Shown here: piece after piece, positions 47,937 through 62,289 of the stretch
How the letters are laid out: every line of letters starts with the position of its first letter
Numbering within the stretch: position 1 is the stretch's first letter
NCBI GenBank assembly: GCA_016859345.1
Contig: CM029124.1
Location: 13,542,980 to 13,606,979 of the forward strand
Origin: Istiophorus platypterus
Lineage: Eukaryota > Chordata > Actinopteri > Istiophoriformes > Istiophoridae
Length of the DNA: 64,000 bases
Direction: 5' to 3'
The notes under the pieces: generated by a model
The model's input: the letters and a program-made list of their open reading frames with translations, nothing else
Databases searched by the model: none
Told to the model about the DNA's origin: nothing
Made by a program: the position numbers and the translations under genes

Positions 47937-50528
47937 ATGCACTCAACTGCAGACACACACACGGCTGGGAACAGTCTAGCGGATGTCCTCTCCCCAAGGT
48001 TTCTATCTCACCCTAGCCGTGACCTTTCACCTCAGCTCTGTGAGTCAGGCTGGGAGGGCCCTGAGCGTGACCGATCCATTAGACTTCTCTGACAGGGATG
48101 AGGATGACATTTGAACCCCCAGAGGCAGGGGAGGGAGAAGGAAGACAGACAGAAGGAGGACTACCAGAAAAGTGTGAGTACACGGGCTCTGCCACCCAAA
48201 ACCTGAATAATTTTAAGAAAATGCAAAGTAACAATGTCCTTTCCGTGTTGTTCTATGTAATAAATGTAAATGAGGTGTTGCATTTATTGGCAGTTAAAAA
48301 AAAACCAAGAGCTTGTTTCTCGGTGTCCAGGGTCATTGCCCGAAGAAATAAAAATTCACCGTATTTCTCAGCAACAATTTTACTATCCAGTAAGAAAGTG
48401 TAAATTAAGAGCTGAACAGTTTAAACAAATCTGCACACAAACATACTTATACACGTAAGCAAATAAAGAGATGCAGCCTGTCAACAACAAGTCAATGACG
48501 ACAGAGATGCCACGCTCTGAACTGAAAAGAGAGACCTTGGGAGAAAATAAAGGAAGGAACAGGAGTGGCCGTGTGAGGGGAGGAGGTGGGGGGGAGCGGG
48601 AGAGATGGAGGGAAGGAGGAGGATGGGACTTTAAGGATGAACGAGTGAGAGTGACAACCCTGTCTGGAATGCCTTTGTCTGCATAGGCTAATATTTGCTC
48701 TTGGATTTTGCTTTTTCCTCTTCTCTTATTTGCTGTTGACAGAGAGGAATGAAAAGGCAGATAGCCAACGGGTTACCTAGTAGCAAGACTGTGGTGAGAG
48801 TGTATGTGTGTGTACATGTTTATGTGTGTGTAGCCAGCAGGTTCCCAAGCAGCAGGTGGTGAGCAGAGACACAGCGTACGGAATTCAGGAAGCTTGAATG
48901 TCGCTCAAAAGTTGCTGCTTCCCTCCAATTAGCCCTTCTTAAAATCCCGAACACTTGCCGAACATGCACCGAGAACTTGTGCGAGAGAGACAGAAATGGA
49001 CAGGGAGATCAGGATGGAGACGTACGGACTCATTACACATGATGCCAAGATCCCCTCCACCTCCGCACCCTTCCCTCCTCTACCCTCCTGGGGAGTCAGG
49101 GGTTGCGGAAGCCTGGGTGTCTGCCTGTAGGCCGGTCTCACAGCAGGCCAGTTATAGTGGCAGCACTTTGATGTCTTTGTGGCGAGAGTCCGCGCCTCAT
49201 GTCCACGCTCATTAACTTTGTCAATGACAGATCAATGTGAGCCTGCAGAAGGCGCCGGTGCCTCAAAATTGCAGCACGTTTACTGGTCTGGGTCTGAGTC
49301 TGGACTGGATTTGGCATAGCTCGGAACAGCGCCCATTTAACAAGAGTTACTCCCTGACACATGCAAAGAGGATATTGCTCCACCTGACTTTGGCATCCCT
49401 ACTTCCTGAGGCTTAGTGCTCGCAGACAGTAGTCACATCTCATTACATCCTTTCGGTTCCCTGTCTAATGATTAGGAGATTACGACCCCTCTATCTTTTT
49501 GCATCCTAACGTCAGTCAGACAGATGCAGCTGACCGCAGAGCGAAAATCCATGAAAGCTGTTCATACTTGTCTCTCACAAATGACCCACATTGTCAAGAT
49601 CTAGCACTTAGCACCTTTGAACCAACTCTTGAATCTTACCTCTGTCGTCAGTGTCTTGTTTATCTCCCCCTCCATCTCATTTATGGCTGATTTTACAGCT
49701 TTTCCTTGCTTTTTGATGGTCTGCTGGTCTGACTCAAGTGGAGTAACAGAGAATCTCTATTGCAATCTGTCTGGGTGATAATGATGGTGCTGTTCAGAAA
49801 GAACGTACAATCAGTCATACGTCTTTTTGTCACCTCCTCTGGCATTGGGTGAAAACATTTGTTATCAAAGAAAAACTTTGTTTAGAACTTCAGTATGAGT
49901 AACATGTACGTTGAGGTTTTTCTGCAAGATCTACAAGTCTTCAGCAGAATATAAGAAACTCAGTGCATCAGTCATTAGCGTCTTAACAAACAGCCTCATA
50001 AAAATGATCGGAAACAGATATGATTTACAGCAGGAAAAATCTGATCAGAAAATACATAAACAAGACTTAAACAAATGAAATATTTCATACATTAAAGTTT
50101 TCAATACTTGCTGCTATGGACACATTTCTTGGTGGTGACAAAACAGCCTTGTTTTACTTGGATGATAATATATCTCTAAAATTTCTGGTATTGTTCTATT
50201 TTTAAACATGTTTTGTGAGACCAAGAATTTTGGAATTTTCTCAACTCATTAGTGTGCAATATGTGAAGTGATCTGAAGGGATGAAGGGTTTTAACGCAAA
50301 CGTGACACTGCAGTTAATGAGATAAACTGAGTAACTACTCATGACATGTACTGCTGCATCCATATAGAAATCTACAGGTTCATCTCATGCCCAACACATG
50401 TAATGCCCCCAGCCACATAAACATTGCCTCAGTGACTCACAGGACTGTATATTTACAACATATGCACACACAAACAAGTACTCACATGGCAGTGAATGTA
50501 CACATGAATGCGATGCGATGCGCGTGCG

Positions 50529-50529
<1 letters not shown>

Positions 50530-50583
<54 letters not shown>
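50530..50583. repeat. (CA)n microsatellite
   Basis: About 54 bp of pure CA repeat. Confidence 0.97.
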
Positions 50584-50586
<3 letters not shown>

Positions 50587-51944
50587 CCTGATGCATCCAA
50601 ACACACACTGCCAGAGAGATCATCTGTACTCTAAATATTTAAAAAGATTATTCCTGTGTCTGTAATTAAAACCACTGCGGCATTCCAAAGCTGTATCCCC
50701 TACCATCAACCCATTTCACCCTCTCTCTTCTCTCTCCATCTCTTTCTAGTCTGTTGTTCTCTTCTTCCTTCCTCCATTTTGACCTTTGCTTCAGTTGCCT
50801 AGAAATGGGATGCTTGAAAATCTTCCAAAAACAATGAAACTGTGGGAATCCTCTGCGCAACAACTGCCCTCTCCTTGACACCCATGAATCCTTCTCTCTC
50901 TTTCTCTCTATCTCATGAGCACCCCATCACCACCCACCACCACCACCACCCCCTCATTTTCACTCTCAGCTCATCTAGACTGGCGTTGGTTAACTTTACC
51001 GCCGGGAGAAAGTAAAAGGTCAGGTTTCGTCTGGACGGTAGGCAGCCGTCTCTCCCGAGGAAACGGTTGCCTTTCCTGAGAGAAGTAATGATATGTTAGG
51101 ACAGCCTGCAGAGCAAATACAGGAACTGTGAGTCAGCACCACACACTGTTTGGGTACAAAACTCAGGGTATCTCTCCTGCCTGGGCCTGCAGGGATACCG
51201 GGGGTAAATCCTCTCCCTGCCCCACCGCTTCCTCCCATTAGAATCTGCCCAAATCCTGCCTTTATCGTTGTGTTTGCTCTGCTGAGCTCACTAATGCTCT
51301 CCAGCCTCTCTCACAACGTAGGTGTTTATGGGCATGTGTGTGTGTGTATTTGCTTTGGCCTGAACAGTAATGCTTCCCATCCCTTCATCATCAACACGGA
51401 TGGAATGCAGAGTGTAATGCAACAAAGGCCTGAGAGTGGGAACACACACTTAAGGGCTCACAGGTCAGATGTGTTCCTGAAGAGAAGAGCAACAGTATAT
51501 TCTACAGCTTCAGTAGCCACTGATGTAGAGGGTGTGCGTGAGTGTGTGTGTATGTGTGTGTGTGGAGTTGTAAACAAGCACTTCTCATGAAGCGGAGATG
51601 GTCTACGGAGAGCTGCTCTCATTTCAAACATCATTTATTTATTAGCCCCCTGTGTGGGACAAACACACTCACAGTCACACAGAGTGACAGAAATTCTGCA
51701 GTTTATTCCATCACGCACCAGCGATCAACCTCATTCCCTCACCCTTCTCTCTCCGCCCCCTCCTTCAGTCCCTCGCTCCTTCCTTCCTTGAAATCGATGG
51801 AGTGTTTTGTCACCCAATGCTGCGTTTCGTGCAATATTCATCTGAAGAAAAAAGCCCATCTCACAGTCAATGAATTTTCATAAACTCTGTTCGGTGCTGA
51901 TTGGTAAATGAGGGGCTACAGGCTTGACACACATTTACGTACAG

Positions 51945-51947
<3 letters not shown>

Positions 51948-51993
<46 letters not shown>

Positions 51994-52013
51994 CACACAC
52001 ACACACACACACC
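51948..52013. repeat. (CA)n microsatellite
   Basis: About 65 bp of CA repeat with one CGCA. Confidence 0.97.
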
Positions 52014-53590
52014 AGCAACCCCATTATCCAAGCTTCAGGCAGGGGCTTTGTTTTGTACCATTGGAATCTGACAGTGATTTATGGAGTAGGGGAGTCACAC
52101 TACACCCTGATACATACACCAACACAAAGCAAGGTTACTGGCCCAAACATAGGCACAAAGAAAGGTTAGTGCTTCACCAACAAAGCCACACTGACAGCAG
52201 TTCACACTGTGGTCCGGGGTCAACACCACATCAATGCAGCCTAACGGATGAAATCAGCCAACCCACTAAATGAAATGCACTTGCTTTGTTTTGATGAATT
52301 CCATGAATATGAATCTCTCTGCTTCCTCACTCAATGATTCCTTAATGACTCTTCTGAAAACTGCGTGGGGCAAGGAAAAAGAAAAACTTACTCTCCCGAA
52401 GTCATGGTATGTGGGTTTACATGCCAGTTTCTGGAGTCATTTTCTACAGCATTACCACAGCACTTTTGTCAGAATGTGACCCCCGAGAGGCCAGACACAC
52501 CCTGCCTCTCAGCGCAGGTATGCCCTCCCTCCATAATGCCAGGCTTTCATCTTTTCATTCTGTGTAGGCATGCTAGATTCTCTTTATAAGCGCTATCAGT
52601 AACATCTCAGGTGAGGACACCACATTCCTTCTAATTCATTATGAGTGTTGAGAACACAAGGCAGATATTTATCTGGCAATCTGCAACAATTTTAGCTCCG
52701 AGGTTTTTTTGGAACACACACATACAGGCACTGTATGGATGAAAACAGATTCCCGAGGGAATCGTTTTCAACACAGCAACCACAGAGCTTTTCTGCAGCG
52801 TGTTGCAAAAATCCATTCGGGGTGCTAGTTTGTTGCTACTTGAATTCTTGCCGGGATAAAACTTACAGCTGCGGCACACCGTCTTGCAATGTTTAGCAGG
52901 CCCAGAGAAAAAGGGGGAAGAGATAAGAGGAGTGGAACACACAGATGAGAGGCAGAAGATAGAGGAGAAGCTGGCCTGTCTCGTGTTAAAATGTTGTATA
53001 AAGGTAAAAAAACACACACACAGATGACTCACAGACACACTGACAGTGAGTCATCCTGAATGAAGCTTAATTTGGGAGTAAAACACTCATTGCTGGTTTT
53101 GCTGTAAGGGCCCAGGGATGCACTGCAGAACCTAATGATATCAGAGAACAGGCCTCGTAGTCACGCAGACTATATAGACTATACTGCAGAGGCACAAAAA
53201 AGAGAGCGAGGGAGAGAGAGGGAGAGAAAGAGGGGTAGGGAGAGAGGAAAAGAGGAGAGAATGGGCATCATTTGAAGAAGACTTGATTTTCTAAGAATAT
53301 TCCTCTCCGTTTTGCTCATTTCACTACTAGCACTCTCTTGATGAGTGCTTCAGCTTTGGCAACAATAGTATAGGTTTGTGTGTGTTTGTGTGTGTTTGTG
53401 TGTGCCTGCATGTGTGTATTTGGTGGAGGTTTTTTTGAAAGCCTCTCCAGGGCTCTCCAAGGCCGGCCAGCCACGGCCAGCTTGACGATTGAGGATCGGA
53501 ATTCACGAGGGCGGCTGACAAAGAGGCTCTCCCCTGGTGTGTGTTTTACAGAATGAGAGAAACACACAGTGTGGATGGAAAGAAAGAACG

Positions 53591-53657
53591 GGAGGGAGAG
53601 AGAGAGAGAGAGAGAGAGGAAGAGACAGATGGACGGAGAGAGAGAGAGAGAGAGAGG
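53591..53657. repeat. (GA)n simple repeat
   Basis: Two GA blocks separated by AAGAGACAGATGGACG. Confidence 0.94.
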
Positions 53658-54004
53658 AAGAGGGGCGAGATGAAAGTAAGAGCAGGTGTGAGTGCCTGAA
53701 ACGGTATTGACAACTCAAAGACAGTCGTCTATTCAGAGTTGTGTAATTGCTGTTACAGTGGCTGCTTGTTTCTTTAATTCCCTCTTTAGAGCGATGCGAC
53801 AGCTCTTGTGTCACACATTAATTATGTTTTCTGAGATCTCCTCTCTGCCCCTCCCCCTCCCTGTTGACTGACAGCTCGGATGCCTCCTGGCCCAGCCTAG
53901 CTCGGATCAGGGGAGTGGGTGACTGAATAGGCTAATAAATGGTGAAGGAGGGGTTGGTCACACCCCACCCTATTGTACCGGTGCTGTCACGCCTGACCCT
54001 TAAC

Positions 54005-54006
<2 letters not shown>

Positions 54007-54049
<43 letters not shown>
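54007..54049. repeat. (CA)n microsatellite
   Basis: About 43 bp of pure CA repeat. Confidence 0.97.
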
Positions 54050-54051
<2 letters not shown>

Positions 54052-55449
54052 ACACGCACTGGCTAACACTGCATGCACACATCCTTGTACATAGCCACAA
54101 ATACACACACATGCACACACACCTTCACATCACCTCTGTCAGCCCTGACCCCATACCAAATACCCAGGCTCCCCCCTGTATCCAAGGTGACCAACTGAGG
54201 CCCCAGCTATCGCCTAGCAACCAGAGAACAATGAGCTCCAAGGAGATGGAATGGCTTGAGCAAAGGGCAAGCTATTCTCTGGAGATGGAGGGAGGGATGG
54301 AGGGATAGGAGCCGAGGTGGGGAGAGGAGGGGATGAGGGGTGATGGGAATGGTGTTAGGACACATCTTTAACCATGTCACAAAGAGGGTGCCTGCCTGGG
54401 AAACAAGGCTGTGCTTCTCTAACCCCACTGGACGTCTCTGTTCAACCCTGCTCTGCTCAGCTCATGCTCACAAAAAAAAAAAAACAGCAAAACAATCTCA
54501 TTTATACTTTTTTACTCTCCCCCAACCTCTTCGCAGCATCTGCACATTATGAGGGGAGGCCAAGAGTAAATCCAGAGGAGAAAAAAGAAGGGTAATATAA
54601 AATATTATGTAATCTGATGTTCTGCAGAGACAAACATTGAAAATATCTTTGCTATGCTATGAAGACTAAACTCAGGACTGACAGCAGTATGACAATTTCC
54701 TGAAGCTTTGACTTTACTCATACTGCGAAAGCAACTTTTATCTCCATCTCTCTGCCCTTGGAGGAGTGAGGGTGTTAACACAGATGTATCACCATCCTTC
54801 AGCTTTTTATATCCAGAAACACAGGTAGGAAGGTGAATGAGGGTGAGATTGCCGTGGGGCCAAACGCAGCATAACAACACTTTGCCAATTCAGTCGCCAT
54901 AGAAACTATTAGGCGCTATACTATAAAAAGACAAAGACAAACCCGCCCAGATGACTGGCTCATGCTTTAATGATTTCACTGAGGAATTTATCACATATCC
55001 ATCTTTGGTTAAGCTTTTGCTATTATCTCCTACCAAAGTAAAATTGAAGACATTGCCTGTGAGGTCACACTCCAGCACGTTCCATGAGCTCAAAACTCAA
55101 AATATTTTACCGATTCACTCATGAAAAAGAGCTGAGAAAATGGGAGGAGAGGTAATAGAGAGGGCATAAAACGGGTATAATTAGTGGCTGTCATGCACTA
55201 GCCTGTTAGCTTGTTCATGTGAAAACTCTTTGTTAGCCATGAATGGCCTCCTCTCTTTTACAACAGCTTTATAAAGTCGAACCTGGACATAACCCTTCTA
55301 CTACCACTGTATACCACCCACCTTCACACACAGACATGCACACACACACATACACACGCATATATGCAACACATATACACAGACTGTACTATTCTTTCTT
55401 TTGCCCAGACTTACACCAAGTTTAGTTTGGGTTTTGAACTTTTGTTCGG

Positions 55450-55544
55450 AAAAAATGTGAAGTGCATTTCTCACCATTTTCCGACATATAAGAGGCTAAA
55501 TTATAGATCATTCAATGATGAAAATAATCATTAATTGCGACCTG
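55450..55544 (-). mobile_element. terminal fragment of the MITE-like teleost repeat
   Basis: Aligns in order with 31280-31370: GTGCATTTCTCACCATTTTC, then CGACATATAAG, then GATGAAAATAATCATTAATT and GCGACCTG. The orientation is the same as the 31-kb copy. Short and diverged. Confidence 0.5.
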
Positions 55545-55700
55545 GACAAGCATGAACATTGCAGCCACACTGTGATGTGGTCAGGAAGGTTGCCTAATCC
55601 ACAAGTCAGAAGTAATCCCTGTCTGCTGGCCTAATGAAGGTATCAGGGGGAGGGAGCAATAATAGCATGTGGCTAGGCATTACGGATTAATAGACACATG

Positions 55701-55812
<112 letters not shown>

Positions 55813-57410
55813 CAAAGATTGGTTTTGGAAGATTGAACAGGGGAGGGTGAGGAGGATTTAAAGAGAGGTGACACTGCTTCTGGACAAAGTCAAATCAAAG
55901 GGCATCATACTTTTTCACTCTTTCTTTGTCCCTGGACTTATTCATACGGCAAATTCATGAAGTGTTGAAACACTGAGAAAGCGGAGAGTAGTAAAAGAAA
56001 ATGTTGTATACATTTATGTGTTTGCCATTGATTTCTGGCTTATACTGTTGCCCTGCTAAAGGTTTCTGACCCTCTTTGGCCTGCAAGTATCAGGAGAGGC
56101 CCCTGGGATTATGTATTGGACAGAGGAATGCTATAACTTACACAGACTGTAATGATTTCTTTGACAGTATTGTGTGTCTCTGTGTCGGGCTGCGACACCC
56201 CTGACTTCATGGGAACTGTCTGCATCTCTAGGTCTGGGCTGGGGTTGACCTACTACCCATTTATTCTACAAATCAAAATCCAGTGCTGGTAATATCCACT
56301 CCACTAACACCAGCACCAACAACATCCCCTCCAGCCATTGGCTTGATCTCCACATGAAAGGGCCTGCAAGCTCATTACCACAGCCTGAGGCTCATCAGGG
56401 CTTCCAATCCCCAGGCCTTTTATAAGCCAGAAAAGATGGAGAGAGAGGAATAGAAAGAGATCTCATATAGGGCTTGCCATCCAGGCATCCAGGTGTTAAA
56501 GATACAGATAAGACACAGGGAGGAAGTAATACAGGGGGGAAGTGATAAGGAAGGTAGAAGACAAGGTAGATGACAGAGAGGAAGTGTGATACAGTAAAAG
56601 GGGCAGGGGGGCTGATGGAAGGAAAACGGGGGAAAGCTGACAGAGGGAGGGAGATTTCTACCCCTGTCTCTGTGCGGTGTTTCATCCTCCGTAGGGCCCC
56701 AGTGTCATACAGGCCTCTTCCAGCAGAGCCCAGCTTTGAAGTGATAATGGGGCTTTTGGCTAATGCTCCACTGCAGGTGTCCCTGGCTCCCTCTCCCTCT
56801 CTGTCTCCCAGTACGGCCACATAGATGAGAAGAGATGAAAAACCTTTCAAAGTCTATAGATGAGGTCAATCTTTCTTCTCTCCACCACTTTTTGTTTCTT
56901 TTCCTTTATCTGCCAACCTCACTTACTCTATCCCAGCACTATTCATCGCTTCCCAGGCACTGTCACTTTCAGGTCTTTCTTTTGCCCTCTAACTCATTTT
57001 ACTCTTTCCACTCCTCTCAATTTCCATCTATTTATTTCATTTAATTTCAGCACTACACTAGATTTGGGAGGAAGGGAATATAAACTACCTGAAAAAAACA
57101 ATTTAATGTCCACCCGGGGGATCAACCTGCTATTTAAATAATACATCACATGTAAAATATTTTATCGAGAGGATGAAATGATTGCAAAATATGTTTTATA
57201 TTCCTCTCTTGCCTCAACTTCATTTCTCTTTGCCTGCTCTCCTCTCTTTCACCCTTTCTGCTTTCAAACTGTGCCCTCTATCTCTCTGTGACTCCCTCCT
57301 TCTCAATCAATACTCAGTGCCTCTCTCCTCCTCTTCGCTCCCTCTGAGGTGTCAGATTGGTGTAACTGCAGGCCCTGCTCCATTTACAATGCACAACAGG
57401 TGAGCAGAAA

Positions 57411-57487
57411 CACACATACACAAACACACAAACACACACACAGGCGCACACACACACACAGGCACACACACACACACACACACACAG

Positions 57488-57522
<35 letters not shown>
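57411..57522. repeat. (CA)n microsatellite with GGCGCA units
   Basis: CA repeat interrupted by AAACAC and by several GGCGCACA or GGCACACA units, suggesting amplification of a longer unit. Confidence 0.95.
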
Positions 57523-57525
<3 letters not shown>

Positions 57526-59638
57526 GGCTGCGTCTCAGATGTAACACACATTTTTGGAAGCTTTGTTTAGGTGGGGCAAGTGTTTGTGCATGTGTGAGTA
57601 TACTCCTAGTCGAAACAGCGGGGAAGGGGAATCGATTCCATCCCCCAGGGACTTCCTCTTACACTGTATACAAAGCTAAGAAGGAAAGACACCCCCCACA
57701 CAGAACAACATACTGTTTCTCACCAAAAAATATCTCCACAGTAGGTATACACATACACTATGGGGCTAATGAGATTACTGCTTCATGCTGTGATACCAGC
57801 AGGAGAGTATGGCAAAAGGGAGCTAATATTGGAAACAGATAGGCATTTGTACTGGAATTCAGTTTTTCCTTTTTTGCTATGCTGACTGGCCCTGCAAAGC
57901 TCAATATATCTTTTTACTGGAATGTGGGCAGTCCACGTACCTAAGCAGACAAGTGTCTTTTGTTTACTGGGAAGGTAGGATGGTTGTGGAGAGAGTGTAG
58001 AGCACAGAGGCAGAAGATAGAAGGTTCTGGTTACATTCGACATTTAAAACATTTATAATAGATGAGTGTTTAAACTTTATTTTCCAGATGCTGTGTTTGT
58101 TGAGGTTTTCCCAGTAGTCGCACTCTGTATTTTTACATGCACACATACAGTAAATCATCACTGTGTATAACCAGATATGGGTAAACAGGTTGATTTATGT
58201 GTTTACATGACTCAGAGTACCAGCTGTTTATTTGATCTCTTCTAGTCGATAGACAAGTTCCAAAAAGTAAAAAAAAAAAAAAAAAGAAGGAACAAAGCTG
58301 TATTTTGTTGGTGTTTATTGAACATTGATGCATATTCTACCTTAAAAATCTGATTCACTGTGAATCAAAAACAATGAATAGCCATACACATGTAAATTAA
58401 TATCTGGTCCTGTTTGATTTGTTGTTTTTTTTGACAGAACTGTGCTTAGAAATTGTTTTTTCTAGTTGTAGTGCTTATGGAAATAAGGGTGCTAACATTG
58501 TCTTTCTGCGAGGGACCCATTTTGAAAAGCCAGACTCATTAAAGCTATAATGAGATTGCGTAGGAAACATTGTCTGCAGTGCTGGCTCTTCTAATAAGGC
58601 TGGAGCTATCATCATGCTAACTAAATATTAAAATACAGAACCTCTATACTGACAAGGTGGGCAGTTGGTAGTTATATATGCTGGAATTTTAAAGCACTTG
58701 ATGTAGTTTTATGAATATTCTACTTGACATTTTGTTGCACCAATAAACCTCTTTCACACTACTTTGTATTCAGTTTCACACAAACTGAAATGTCAGTTAT
58801 CAAGAATAATCTGTATGAATACCGAGTTTAATATGTAAAATCAAAAAGTAATTAAGATCTGTTAGAAATGCCAAACTTCCAAGCAGAACCACCCTCCACA
58901 ACTAACAGTCTGCAGCTCTACTGGAGCTGTATGATGGGGGTGGGTGCAGGAAGACAAAAGTCATTCACTTAGCCAAAGAAGATCTGCAAATCTGTTGTCA
59001 AACGTTTGCTTCTTTCACCATCAGCCCAAACCAACTAGACCTCATTAACCTCGAGGTACACAGGGCGTCGTCTTATACAGTCAAACACTGAGTCACCAAG
59101 TTTCCAAGTTGAGCTGCAATGTGGCAGCAGCTCTGTAGCCTGTTGAGTGTCAAGAACAAAAGACCTGGAGGTGTGCTAATTATGAAGCCCTAAGAATGGA
59201 CCTGCTCACCACAGACAGAGAGGAGACAGAGCCCAGAGTTCACACACACACACGCATACATACAAACACACAGAAATATAGCCACAGGGAAGAGGAAGGA
59301 GTTCAACCAAAGACTCCTTCCAGAGGGATAAAGGGATGCATCCAAAGCCTATAATTACATATACACACATAACTAAAAATCCAAAAATCTCTTTCCATCC
59401 ATTACGCCACACTTTTCCCAAGCAAATGGATCAGAATTTGTTCAGAAAATATGAGGCTCTTTTTTTTGAACCATTTAACCTCCCAGCTCTTCTTTTCTCT
59501 GTGTGTCTTCCGCTTGCTCGGAAAAGGTAAACAGTCTGAGCCTGAACCCCATAGAGCATTTGATACATTGATACCACAGCAAGTAAGCAGCAGGCAGGCT
59601 GTGTGCATATATGTGTGCAGCGGTATTTGTGTGATTGC

Positions 59639-59639
<1 letters not shown>

Positions 59640-59685
<46 letters not shown>

Positions 59686-59691
59686 TGTGTA
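59640..59691. repeat. (GT)n microsatellite
   Basis: About 50 bp of GT repeat. Confidence 0.97.
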
Positions 59692-60528
59692 GGCATAATT
59701 TGCCCTGCAGTTTGTTTGTTTGTTCTTTTTAAATCTCGGAATCAGAGACAGAGCCCGAGGCCACAGGATAGGGCTGGGACAATCATTTACCGTACGCGTG
59801 TGGGTTTGCTGGGCATGTGTGCTGGGCGACAGTTGCTCATGTGTGGGAAGCTTCCTGCATCGTCCTGCTCAGGAGGATGTTGGGAGGGATTTCGATCTCC
59901 CTCTCCCTCTCCCCTCTCCGCCCACGGGATGAGAGGCTGTGTTTGTGTGTGTTTGGGCCACTTCCAAAACTGAGCTCCAGAGTCTTAAGTCCAGACCCCG
60001 ACAGCTCATAACTAGAGATTACACACAGATACTCTAGTCTTCCTGCTAAGCTCCGCACACACGACACTTCCACATCATGATCCTGAGCAGATAGTGTTGA
60101 TCGAAACCCCAGATCTTGAACCGAACCATAACGAGATGGACAGATGTGCTGAGTGAGGGAAACACCTATTGCAGGGAGATTGCACTCTATTATGGCTGTG
60201 ATGAATGAGCTGGGTTTCTCGCTCTGATAGCTGCAGTCATGCTCCATGCTGTTTAACTGTACAGAGCCACACATGTCTACTAAGCATCACTCCATACACA
60301 CTTGAGCGGGACAACCCAACGAGCACTATATGGATCATTCCTGGCCGGGACTGCAGAATTCCACGACCCCCTGCTTCCAGATACCAAGGAGCAAGTGTAT
60401 GTATGTGTGTTTGCGTGTGCATGTGTGTGTGAGGACATGAGGGCAGCATTTTCTCCTGTGTGTGTCAGTTCCAATCTGGACGAGGCGAGGCCAGCCATCC
60501 CAGAGGCAAACTGTCGGCAGCGGCACAG

Positions 60529-60561
60529 AGAGGAGGAGGAGGAGGAGGAGGAGGAGGAGGC
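60529..60561. repeat. (GAG)n trinucleotide repeat
   Basis: About ten GAG/AGG units. The poly-Glu open frame across it continues into CA repeat and is not a gene. Confidence 0.95.
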
Positions 60562-60703
60562 CGCTTCTTCGGCAGCTCTGCGAGTGAATTCCCTGTGTGT
60601 GTATACTCATGACGGATCTAGACCACACTGTGATGTCTTATTCATGCAGTATCAATTCATAATGACCAGACCAGTCCCCAATGTGAAGACTTACATGCGC
60701 ATA

Positions 60704-60720
60704 CACACATACACACGTAC

Positions 60721-60767
<47 letters not shown>

Positions 60768-60772
60768 TGCAT

Positions 60773-60822
<50 letters not shown>

Positions 60823-60823
60823 G
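60704..60823. repeat. (CA)n microsatellite with GCAC block
   Basis: CA repeat containing a central GCATGCATGCACGCACGCAC-type block at about 60758-60790. Confidence 0.96.
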
Positions 60824-62172
60824 AATGTGCATGTGTATGTTTGGGACAGTCATAGCATAAGAAGCTGTGTGTGAGTTTGTGTGCATGTTTTCTTTACAAT
60901 TATTTAGAGCATCAGAGCCTGTATGAGCGGGTATTTGGAGCAGTGTGTACCAGACTCTGGACACACACTCAAAACAGCACTGATGTCCCAGCGCTTTAGT
61001 GTGAATATTTAACAAGCCTCAATCCATCTATTCAATTATTCATGAGGAAGGACACAGAATCGTTAGTAAATATAAACACTGCTGTTTGTCTCCTGCTTTC
61101 GCTGCATCTTTGCTTCTCTCTTTTGCACCTCTGACCGTCTCACTCTCTCTTCTTTCACTTTCTTCTTCTTTGGTCTGTTTTTTTTTTGTCCTCTCTCTCT
61201 CTCTCTATTGCTCCCATTGTGCTGCGGTTGTGAATATTTCAGATGGCGGAGTGGTTTTTAAATTACCCCCTTTTGGCTTCCGCTCTCCTCACATGGTTTG
61301 GTCTGCATTTCTCTCTCACACACAGTCTGACTCGTAAAGAAAACAGTGACAAGCCATAAAAGCCACTTTTACCGGCTGACAAGGACAGGGGCAAGAGGGG
61401 CAGGGGCAAGGAGTCAAGGCCTGACTGGTATTTTTCGGTTGGCCGCCAGGTCAGGTATTTCATACTCCTGAAAAAAAACTTAACCTCCAGCCCTGCATCT
61501 AGAAAGTTAGAATTTAAAATGTCACCCAAATCAGGGAAAACATCGTTTTGTCACTTAGTTCTTCTGGTATCCAGCCATGCAGACAGCTTTGGTTTTATTT
61601 ATCCAAGTTTTAATATATCATTTTCTGACCACAGTATGTTGGAGGAGATTTAAGTTTTGTTAGTGTTGCTCACAACATTTAAAAATAAGCTTTCAGAAAT
61701 CCAACAGCTGCCTCTTTCAAGAAACAGTCTCCCTACTACTCTAGATAATCCATAGATATCACTTTGAACAGTTTTCAGATCCATCAGAAAACAGTTCCTA
61801 TAAAAGCTGTTGAGTGAGTCTTGGTGAATTGTATACAGATGTTGATGTTAAATTTTTTTCAGTGTTGTGGGTACCACAGACCTCAGAAACAGTTTCACTG
61901 TGCTTAAAGTTAACTTCACTCATTGAACTCTTTGCTGTCAGTGTTTACTTAATGTCAGACAAACCACAGTCAAGAAATCAGGATGTCTGCCATTGATGGC
62001 ACAGAAACCTCCTGATGAAGACGGGTTGCCATGGGGACTGCTGCCAAGCGGGGGCCCAAACGGCCCTCTGAGAGAGAGAGGGAGAGACCTAACACGTCAA
62101 GGCAGGTCATTCATCAGCACAGACAAAGGGAAGGAAACGACAAGACCAGCTTGGACCATTAACAGCCTGCCA

Positions 62173-62188
62173 GACACACACACACACA

Positions 62189-62275
<87 letters not shown>

Positions 62276-62289
62276 GCACACACACACAT
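62173..62289. repeat. (CA)n microsatellite, long
   Basis: About 117 bp of CA repeat with one CATA and one CCGCA interruption. Confidence 0.98.

Noticed and set aside
52862..52910. GTAAGT donor preceded by a cysteine-rich minus-strand frame (KTVCRSCK)
   Set aside because: The phase and residues do not fit an LRR or cap exon, and no matching acceptor or partner exon was found.
60302..60874. 190-codon plus-strand open frame with a poly-Glu run
   Set aside because: Its latter half is a translation of GAG and CA microsatellites. The first part matches no known family.
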